A DNA stretch of 59,580 nt from Acetobacterium wieringae (GTDB lineage Bacteria; Bacillota; Clostridia; Eubacteriales; Eubacteriaceae): positions 1-59,580 of the forward strand of contig NZ_JAIPPU010000020.1 of NCBI RefSeq assembly GCF_026646375.1. The letters are read 5' to 3'. The notes below the pieces were generated by a model. It did no database searches. It was not told the origin of the DNA and saw only the letters and a program-made list of their open reading frames with translations. The position numbers and the translations under genes were made by a program. This document shows, in pieces, positions 26,898-36,300 of this stretch (within the stretch, counting starts at the first letter, position 1; every line of letters starts with the position of its first letter).

Positions 26898-27875
26898 TTA
26901 TTTTTTATTATTAACCTGCCAATCGTCATAAACGGTTCCGTTGATGTTGACGCTGTTGGTGGTTGCAGTCCCCAGCATCCCCCCCGGCGTCCAGGCATCG
27001 AATATCTCTGAATAAACCGTGTATTCCGTATTATCCGGAAACCAGAGCGGGGTAAAATGCACCCGGGCACTGCTGGCCGAGAACGGATTTGTTTTTAATT
27101 CCAGCATCGAGTTTGACAGATTGCTGTTATTTGTAATCCCCATGCAGTCGGACAGGCGATTAAACTGATTAAAGCTGCCGTTAGTCGTGACCCCGGTTTT
27201 AAAATTAAACTCCGGAAAAACCGTACTGGCATTCTGTGCCCCGGCTAACCACTGATCCGCTTTCACATCGGCGTTACTGGCAACGGTTGTGCTTAAATTC
27301 AGGGCATAACCATAACCGGATTTAAAACTGGCCCCGCTATTGGCTTCCTGGGTTCCGTTTTTAATCTCTGGCGTTACTGTCAGGATCGCACGATAGGTAT
27401 CTACATGAAAGTTTGAGCCATCATAGCTGTGGCGCTTCCATTCATTGGCATCGGATCGGATCACAAGATAGGTGGAATCCACCAGTCCGGTCACTCCGCC
27501 GTTATCCACTCCATAAATTTCAATGTAATACATGCCCTTGTCATAATGCTTAACCTTGGCCACATCCTCAATACTATGATCCTTTTCCATGTCGACAGTA
27601 TAGGTATAAGAACCATCGCCATTTTGTATCATTGCTTCGGTCTTCACATCATCCTGGCTTCCGGCTGCACTCCAGACCTTACAGGTCAGACCGGCAATAC
27701 CGTTGGCTGCATTCAGCTGGCCAACCGTGATGGTAAAGGTCTTTTCCGAGTCCTGAATCGCCGTGATCTGATTGGTTGTTATGGTATCGTGAGCAAAAAC
27801 CGGGGTTGGCAATATAAACCATCCCAATAAATAAAGCAGGGCAAAAACCCTGCTTAACCGCTTCATTGTATTCAT
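26898..27875 (-). CDS. Secreted protein with a GBS_Bsp-like domain
   Basis: 325 residues from ATG 27875, chosen for the AAGGAGG site. N-terminal signal peptide ('RVFALLYLLGWFILPTPVFA', cleavage after AHD region), then a GBS_Bsp-like domain ('TVGQLNAANGIAGLTCKVWS', 'KGMYYIEIYGVDN'), then a C-terminal half of unknown fold. GBS_Bsp-like repeats occur in Gram-positive surface proteins. No anchoring motif. Probably co-expressed with the two InlB-repeat proteins as a surface-adhesion group. Confidence 0.75.
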   Translation of the reverse strand: MNTMKRLSRVFALLYLLGWFILPTPVFAHDTITTNQITAIQDSEKTFTITVGQLNAANGIAGLTCKVWSAAGSQDDVKTEAMIQNGDGSYTYTVDMEKDHSIEDVAKVKHYDKGMYYIEIYGVDNGGVTGLVDSTYLVIRSDANEWKRHSYDGSNFHVDTYRAILTVTPEIKNGTQEANSGASFKSGYGYALNLSTTVASNADVKADQWLAGAQNASTVFPEFNFKTGVTTNGSFNQFNRLSDCMGITNNSNLSNSMLELKTNPFSASSARVHFTPLWFPDNTEYTVYSEIFDAWTPGGMLGTATTNSVNINGTVYDDWQVNNKK

Positions 27876-27904
27876 TTTATCCTCCTTGGTGATTGAAAAA
27901 GAAA

Positions 27905-30034
27905 TCAATCCGCTTTCCATTTGGCATACAGCTTCGTATCTTCATATACCGGATAGGCATCAAACCGCCAGGGATTGGTACACCCGAAATCCTTGTACCA
28001 GCCCACAAAGGTAAATCCGTCACGACTTGGCGGATCGGGCGGTGTTATCAGGGTTTTATAATTCGTTACAATCGGATCCACTGAGCTGCCCCCCATGGAA
28101 TCAAAGTTGATCTGATACTGATTGATTGACCATTTTGCGTAAAGCGTCACTGGCCCGGTAACCTGATCACCGGCGAGGTTCCATGCCTGGGTACACCCGC
28201 TGTCCTTAAACCAACCGGAAAATGAATAGCCGGTGAGCACCGGTTGGCTAATTGCCGGCAAGGTGCTGTCATAATTTACCCCGATTGCCGGGATTTCATT
28301 TCCGCCTTTGGTATTAAAGGTGACTTTATAAACGACCGGGATCCATTTGGCATAAAGTGTTGTGTCCCCCTGAACTTTGTCGGTTGTAAAATTCCAGGGA
28401 TTGGTAAAACTCGTATCCCGGAACCATCCTCCAAACACGAAATTGTTTCGGGCCGGCTGAGTTGGTGGGTTGATGGTTGACTCATATTTCGTCATTACCG
28501 AAGCACATGCGCTGCCTCCCTGGGAGTCAAAGACGACTTGGTAATCATTGATTGTCCACTTGGCAAAAAGAGTGGTTGTTCCCCGGATCTTGTCACGATT
28601 GAAATCAAAGGCATTGATACATCGGGCTTCCTTGTACCATCCGGAAAACGAATAGCCGTAACGAACCGGATCCGCCGGCCTGGTGATCAAGGTATCATAC
28701 TCAGTGGTAATCGGGGTTATCTGGCTACCGCTTTGCGGATCAAAATTGACCTGATACTTGTTTTTAATCACCGGTTTTTCACTGATATAGCAATAGGCCG
28801 ATGCCGATGCACTCTCTCCGCTGTTGGTGCTGTCCCAGGAGGTTGAAAAAATCCGATTGCTGCCGGAAGCTGAATAACTGTTGTCAGTAACCGCTCCTCC
28901 CGGGGTGTTAAATACCACATACTCGGTATCGGCGTTGGCTGTGGCCATAACCGTTATGGTATACCAGTAGTAGGTATGGGTGGTGGTTGTCACCTTCCCA
29001 TCGGCATCGGTACTGGAGGTTGTCCATGAATAGGAGTGGGTTTGGACACTGTTGGATGTACTCAATACCTGGGGATCGACGATCCGCTTGGTAAAGTCAA
29101 CCGACACCGCACTATCCAGATAGGTACCTCCTGCCTGTTGTCCCTGACCGGTAATTTTAATATTTTCATTGCCGGCAGTTCCCGGATTATAGGTTTTACT
29201 CCAGGTTTTTTCAGCTTTTATATAATCAATGGATTCCGGAGTATTGACTATAAAGGTGGCACTGTTGGTTTTAAAGATGACCTGATCCGTTTCAAGCGGT
29301 GTAACCGCATAGACCTTAACCGGTGTATTAATCAGGTATTTATTCTGATTGGGAAAGACGCTGGCACGAATGATCTCCGGGTTTTTAAATTCTTCGGCCT
29401 TGACCGACAAGTCTTTTTGCTCGCCGGTGCGTAAGCCGGTTGATGTTATTGACTGTGGCTTAAAGCTCATGTGATCGGTTCCCCGTATTGTCGGGGTATA
29501 GGAAAATGACCAAATATACCGAGTTGGATCATTCGGATCATTTTTACGATTAATCCGGGTACCATGAAAATAACAGTCCGCCAGCTGGCAGTTTCCATCA
29601 AGATGGCTTTGCAGCATTTCAAGGTCTTTATGATCGATGACGCCATCATCATTCACGTCCGTTGCTCCGCAATGGGGACACCGCTCCCTGGCGGTGTAAT
29701 CCTTGCAGCCACCATCAACATGGGCCTTTAAGATGTCGTAATCTTCACTATTAACTTGAAGATCACCATTTAAATCCATTACCTGGTTATTTCCTTTTAA
29801 CTGCTCATCACTGTACTCGGTTTGTGGGGTTAAAAGAAACTCACCCGTCCCAGAGTTAATCAGGATCTGATCCACATCCTTATTGGAGCTGATCGTAATG
29901 GTGATATTATCTCCTGATGTACCAGCTGTGCCGATAAACGCCTTGGCACCTTCAGCATGGACATCTGCGGAGAAAATCGGCATGCTGAGTAAGATAGCCA
30001 TGGAAACAAGAAGGATAGTACGTTTACTATTCAT
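27905..30034 (-). CDS. Secreted InlB-repeat protein with a dockerin-like domain
   Basis: 709 residues. Signal peptide 'LVSMAILLSMPIFSADVHA'; a dockerin-type calcium-binding pair near residues 90-150 ('DLNGDLQVNSEDYDILKAH' and 'DVNDDGVIDHKDLEMLQSH'); an immunoglobulin-like middle region; and four InlB B-repeats (Flg_new; 'GYSFSGWYKE...LFAKW') from about 425 to the C-terminus. No LPxTG or membrane anchor. The dockerin raises the possibility of cohesin-type binding to a partner. The gene has a long leader with a 10-bp hairpin. Confidence 0.85.
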   Translation of the reverse strand: MNSKRTILLVSMAILLSMPIFSADVHAEGAKAFIGTAGTSGDNITITISSNKDVDQILINSGTGEFLLTPQTEYSDEQLKGNNQVMDLNGDLQVNSEDYDILKAHVDGGCKDYTARERCPHCGATDVNDDGVIDHKDLEMLQSHLDGNCQLADCYFHGTRINRKNDPNDPTRYIWSFSYTPTIRGTDHMSFKPQSITSTGLRTGEQKDLSVKAEEFKNPEIIRASVFPNQNKYLINTPVKVYAVTPLETDQVIFKTNSATFIVNTPESIDYIKAEKTWSKTYNPGTAGNENIKITGQGQQAGGTYLDSAVSVDFTKRIVDPQVLSTSNSVQTHSYSWTTSSTDADGKVTTTTHTYYWYTITVMATANADTEYVVFNTPGGAVTDNSYSASGSNRIFSTSWDSTNSGESASASAYCYISEKPVIKNKYQVNFDPQSGSQITPITTEYDTLITRPADPVRYGYSFSGWYKEARCINAFDFNRDKIRGTTTLFAKWTINDYQVVFDSQGGSACASVMTKYESTINPPTQPARNNFVFGGWFRDTSFTNPWNFTTDKVQGDTTLYAKWIPVVYKVTFNTKGGNEIPAIGVNYDSTLPAISQPVLTGYSFSGWFKDSGCTQAWNLAGDQVTGPVTLYAKWSINQYQINFDSMGGSSVDPIVTNYKTLITPPDPPSRDGFTFVGWYKDFGCTNPWRFDAYPVYEDTKLYAKWKAD

Positions 30035-30060
30035 GTATATCTCCTTTCTGAAATTAAAGT

Positions 30061-30094
30061 GGAGTGATCACAATAATTCCTTTTTGATCACTCC
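30061..30094 (-). promoter_or_regulatory. 10-bp inverted repeat in the leader of the 27905 gene
   Basis: GGAGTGATCA (30061-30070) and its exact complement TGATCACTCC (30085-30094) around a 14-nt loop, about 27 nt before the start codon. There is no T run, so it is more likely an operator or an mRNA structure than a terminator. Confidence 0.5.
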
Positions 30095-30124
30095 ATAAAA
30101 TGTTTGGATTTTATTATCTAGATT

Positions 30125-30262
30125 TTGAAGCCAAAAGCGATTGCTAAATAAAATCAGCTCCATTTGCTTGGAAAAATACCCCAATGTTTGCAACAGCCGT
30201 TATACCGTAATGATTACGATCTTTGAGCGCCATCAACCCGTGGTATCACAATTTTGAGATGG
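30125..30262 (-). pseudogene. Possible DUF6273 remnant
   Basis: Between the two surface-protein genes one minus-strand frame reads 'MALKDRNHYGITAVANIGVF', then 'FQANGADFI' and stop. It resembles the start of the DUF6273 units in the 2546-residue protein ('TALKDCSWQQIANVANAGKG'). A few codons later another frame gives 'AIAFGFK', like their endings. It looks like a deleted, frameshifted remnant of a former repeat. Confidence 0.3.
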
Positions 30263-30321
30263 TTCGTTCCCCTCTATTCAACTAAACGATTATTCATTTA
30301 TCCCTCCTGGATTAATAGATT

Positions 30322-33300
30322 CTAAACACAAAATGCAAAACACACACCATGCTCATATGTTGGTAAGTGACTAGCGCTATAGCCGTCTTCTGCTATCACA
30401 CAATAGTTTGCGGTCTGGTTTGATTTAGGCGATCTCAACCAGTAAACAGATTCTAGCCCTGACCCATTACTTAATGATTTTGACCGGGATAAATCATCAG
30501 AAAATATCGAATATTTTGTACCTTCTCCGCTATAAGACTGCACATTCAAGCCGGTTTCAACCTCTGATAACAAAAATAATTTGTCAGCCGTAGCAACAGC
30601 TGTTGATATTGTTCCACCTTGCGTTGTCAATTTATTTACAGTTTTTATTACTTCTTTTAAATCAGCAGGCATACTAGTTAGCACAGTATCATTCAACAAT
30701 GTTCTCAAATTCGTATTTGTCCAGCCACCGGTATTAGAATTAGCAGTTCGCATTTTCTGCTGAGTTCCCATCAAATTCTTCGTTCCAAACGTTATTCCAG
30801 CCTTTCCGCTTCCATCACTTTTATTGTCGTGATCAAAATCATAAATCTGCATGGTCAAAATCTCATTGGTTGAAAGCGTAATGTTTTTAGTATCACCAAT
30901 ATTCCAGTATTCGTCTCCTTTTCCGGCATTTGCAACATTTGCAATCTGTTGCCATGAACAGTCTTTTAATGCCGTACCGGCCAATGGAATATCTCTAGCT
31001 TTTCCCATACAAAAACCAAAAGATGTATAAGCATCTCCACTGCTCATCGATGAATAACTACCATAAGGTGTTATAACACCAAGATGATTTGAATAATTCT
31101 CAGTAGGTGATCTCAATAACCAAAAGCAATTTCCAATACTTACTTCCGGATTTGCTTTAATCATTGAACTCGTGTTTGTGAATATCTCGTATCGTTCACC
31201 TTCACCATTTAAACTGCCAGTATTTCCACCTGTTACCTCTTTTTCGCTAAATAAGAACAATTTGTCATTGGTTGTATACAAACTTCCCGTTCCATTTGAA
31301 GAATATTTTTTAACTTCCTTGATATTGGATTTAACAGCTGTAGGCAAATTGTAGAATATTGATTGATTATAATATGTACCTGCGTAATCAATTTCTTGAT
31401 ATAAGGTTGCGATACCATTTAATCTAGCTCTGATAGTACAATTCTTCCAACCACCATTATTATTTGGATACAAATATGTATTATAGGCATTACTCCAACG
31501 CATTACATTTTTCATACCAAAAGTAATATTGGCCTTCCCATTGCCATCACTCAAATCGTCATGGTCAAATCCATAAATCTGCATTGTAATTACTTCATTG
31601 GTACCAGTAATCGTTAAATCTTTCGTATCACCAACATCCCAGTAAACATCCCCAAGACCTTCATCTGCAATCATCCCAATTTGTTCCCATGTATAGGAAC
31701 TCAACGGTTGCCCAGCTGCCGGCAATGTTTTCCACTTCGCATAAAGCGTTGTAGCCCCGGTTACCTTATCACTGGCAAAATTCCAGCTCAGTGTACAACC
31801 AGCATCCTTATACCACCCATCAAAAATCGCATTCGCTTTGGTTGGTGCTGTTGGTGCGGTGATTGTTGTGTTGAGAGTTGCTGTCGTTGAGGCAACTGCT
31901 GAACCGCCTTGTGAATCGAAATTGACGGTGTAAGTGTTGGTGGAGGCGTTGCCGATGGCGAAGCCAAAGTTAATATTCATCTTTTGGTTGTACATGAAAT
32001 ACCAATAAGGATTACCGCTGCCATCTAAACCACAAAAACTTGTATTACTCGTTGCATAAGCAGATCTTAAATACCACCATCCTTTATTTCGATTAGAAGC
32101 GTTATCAAATATTTTATACTTTTGACCTTCTCCCATTATAGAATTATTGTTATTGCCAAATACTTCTATTTCACTAAACAAAAAAAGCCTATCTGTTGAA
32201 GCGACAATTGTTTGATTATTGTAACCACCAGAAGTGTCTTTTTTCACGTACTGAATCTTGCTTTTTAACTCAATAGGTAATTGACTAAATAATGAATTGC
32301 TTTCTGATGAATATGATCCTGTTGATAGCAAAGTATAACAACCATTTAACCATCCACGTAAATCACATCCATTCCAGCCATAATCATTCATTACTGTGTT
32401 TGGATTCATATACCGTTGTGTACTGGTTAAGTTCTTCAACCCAAACGTGATATTCGTCTTATTACCCGTCCCATCTGCCAGCGTATCATGGTTAAAACCA
32501 TATATCTGTAATGTCAAGGTCTCCCCATTCACCACGATATTCTTAGTTTCACCGACCTCAAAATAATCCTGCGCCTTCCCCAACACCGCCACCTGGTTTA
32601 TCTGATCCCATGACCAATTCTCTAGCGGAACCGATGCATCCGGCAATCCTGCTTCCCACTTCGCATATAATGTTCGATTTTCCGTTGGCTGATCTACAGC
32701 AAAGTTCCAGGCAGAAAGGCAACCAGCTTCTTTAAACCAGCCTTTGAACACCCAACCATCTTTGGAAGGTGATGCCGGAGCTGAGAAAGTCTTATAGGTG
32801 TCCGTAACAACTGGTGCAACCACCGACCCGCCCTGGCTGTCAAAGGTAATTGCTGCCTGCCACTTCGCATACAAGGTTGTGGCACCAGTGATCTTATCTG
32901 TCTCAAAATCCCATTTTTCGGTCAATCCAGCATCTTTATACCAGCCACCGAAGGTCATATTTGTTTTAGTCGGGGCGGTTGGGGCTGTGATGAGCTGGTT
33001 AAGCGTTCCGGTGCCGTTAGATACGGCACTACCTCCGTTGCTATTGTAGGTGACGGTATAAGTATTGGTGGGGGCGTTGCCGATGGCAAAGCCGAAGTTG
33101 ATACCAGCTAATAATGAATCACCTATTGGATAATTATCAGAAACGTTACCGCTCATCCCAGCAACAAAGTTAAATGTTTGATAATTAGACCCTATCGATC
33201 TTAGATACCAATTATCGCCATACCCAGCATTTGATGTCTTAGACCAATTTTCATCAATAAATTTTCTATAATCAGTCACTCCGTTAAAAATTTGATACTG

Positions 33301-36300
33301 TTTGCCTTCACCTTCAATATACGGTCCAAAAGATTTGTCACTTTTTCCTGTCAATTCTGATTCTGAAAATAAAAACAAAGTATCAGGTGTCACTATCTCA
33401 TATGTCACTCCACTATTTCGATAATGCGATAGCTTATTCACCGTTTTTAATATGACTAAAAGACTTTCTGGTAATTGATTTTTTAAAGAAGCACTTAACC
33501 ACGTGTAGGTATTCGTATTTGGCCATGATTTTGGTGACTGTGCTTTGATCATATCCCGTTTAGAATCCATCAAATTCTTCAAACCAAACGTAATATTCGT
33601 CTTGTTACCCGTTCCATCAGCCAGTTGATCATGGTTAAACCCATAAATCTGAAGCGTCAGGATTTCGCCGGTGCTGAGTGTGATGTTTTTTTCTTCTCCC
33701 ACATCAAAGTAAGACTCTCCCAGACCCAATTCAGCCACCTGATCAATCTGCTCCCAGCTCCAATATTCCAGCGGAACACTTGCATCCGGAATTCCCAGCT
33801 TCCAACCAGCATATAAAGTAACATCCTGTGTGATCTTATCGGTTGCGAAATTCCATGGTGTTGTACAGCTACTCTCCTGGAACCAACCCATAAATGTATA
33901 TCCAGCTTGCGTCGGTGATGCTGGTGATACTGCCAGGGTGTCATAATCGACCATCTGGGAATCCACTGCGCTGCCACTTTGAGAATCAAAGCTTACTGCA
34001 TATTTTATCGGAGTCCATTTGGCATAGTAGGTTTTAGTACCCACGGGAAATGCACTCGGTAATACGGTAACCGGATCTCCGCTGAAATCGGCATTTTCAT
34101 ACCAATTCTCAAAAGTATACCCGGTTTTTGATGTCGTTGGCATCGTCGTATCTGCAATAGCCTGATCCGTTACACCGTTTATCGTACTGGCTGGACTTCC
34201 ACCATTCACAACAAACTCTATCGATGCTGGATTCGGTGTCCATTTGGCATAATAGGTTGTGGTGCCAATTGGATATTGCCCTGGTAAGGCCGTTACTTCC
34301 GTTCCACTAAAATCAGATTCCCGATACCAACCGGAAAAAATATAACCGGCACGGCTCGTTGTCGGCATTGTCGTCGGTGCTATTACCTGATCAGTGACCC
34401 CAGTCATCGTGGTTACATCACTACCACCATTGACATTAAACTCAATATGGGCCGGATCGGGCGTCCATTTGGCGTAATAAGTCGTCATGCCAATCGGATA
34501 TTGCCCTGGTAAGGCAGTCACTTTTGTCCCACTGAAATCGGGTTCCTGATACCAACCAGAAAAGGTATAGCCGGCACGGGTTGTTGTCGGCATCGTCGTA
34601 TCTGCAATGACCTGATCCGTTACACCAGTCATGTTAGTAACGGCGCTGCCACCGTTGACGATAAACTCTATCGCTGCCGGATTCGGCGTCCATTTGGCGT
34701 GATAAGTCGTCGTCCCAATTGGATATTTCCCCGTTAAGGCCGTTACTTCTGTCCCACTAAAGTCAGCTTCCGCAAACCACCCGGAGAACGTATACCCGAC
34801 TCGGCTCGTTGCCGGCATGGTTGTCGGTGCTATCGCCTGATCCGTAACACCGGTCATTGTCGCAACATCACTACCGCCATTGGTCACAAACTCAATAAAA
34901 GCCGGGTCTGCTGTCCACTTGGCGTAATAAATCGTCGTACCCATGGGATACTTATCAGGGAGTGCAGTAACAACATCCCCACTGAAATCAGCACTGGCAA
35001 ACCAGCCATTAAAGGTATATCCGTCCCGGACAGTGATCGGCATACTGGTATCGAGAATTTCCCGATCCGTGGCACCAACCATTTTGGGTACGTCGGTACC
35101 GTTATTGGTGACAAATTCAATCGCTGCTTCATCCGCTGTCCATAAGGCAAATAGGGTCGTATCCCGGGTGACTGTATCAACCCCAAAATCCCAGGGATTT
35201 ATGCAGGCATCTTCCTTAAACCAACCACCGAAGGAATATCCGCTTCGGATCGGATCAACTGGCTTTGGTGTGACCGACTCATTCTGTGCTGTCTGTGCCG
35301 GCACGTCACTCCCGCCCAGGGAATCAAAGCTCACCGTATACAGATTAACATCCCACTTGGCAAACAGCGTTAAATCAGACTGCACCCGATCACTGGCAAA
35401 TGTCCAAACGGTGTTACACGCTGCGTCCTGATACCAGCCTTTAAAAGTGAAGCCCGGCTTGAATGGGTCGCTTGGGCTGGTGATCATCATATTGTAATCA
35501 GCACTGATTGAACCAACCACACTTCCGCCCTGGGAATCAAATGTAACTGTTAAGGCCGTAGCATCCCACTTCCCATAAAGGGTCGTATCGCCGGTGATGG
35601 TGTCTTCGGTAAAGTTCCACGGCGTATTGCATCCGATATCCTTATACCAACCCAGAAACGTATAGTTGCTGCGAGTTGGAATAGGTGCTGGTTCCTCGAT
35701 ATTTGCCCCATATTCCGCCGTAATCGGGCTGAAGGCATCTGAACCTCCCTGGGGATCAAAATGGACTAAATAGGTGTTTATTTCCCACTTCGCATAGAGT
35801 GTGGTGACCCCCATAATCCGATCCGATTCAAAATTCCAGGGGTAAGCAAAACCAGGATCTTTAAACCATCCTATAAACGAATATCCTTCCCGGGTCGGTT
35901 GGCCCGGCTCCGTCAGCAGGGTGTTATATTCGGCGCTCTGGGCACCCATTTCATTCCCGCCGTTGGTATTAAAGTAAACCTCATAGGTTAGTGGTGTTTT
36001 AACCACTTCCTCGTATAAGGTATATACAGCCTGTACCGGATTGATCAGTACATCATAGATAACCGGGAGATCCGGATCCACCACGACCTCCACATCAAAT
36101 GCATACACTTCGCTTTCGCCGGCAGCAGCATTGATGGATTTAAACGCATAATGATTGGTTCCCAGATTGGCCGGAACAAACTCAATCGTCCAGACGATTT
36201 CATTTGAAAGCTCATTCACCGACCGACTGATCAGCATCCCGTCACCCAGGGAATCGGATCCAAATTGTTTCCCGACGCCACTATCCGTATTGGTAAAGGT

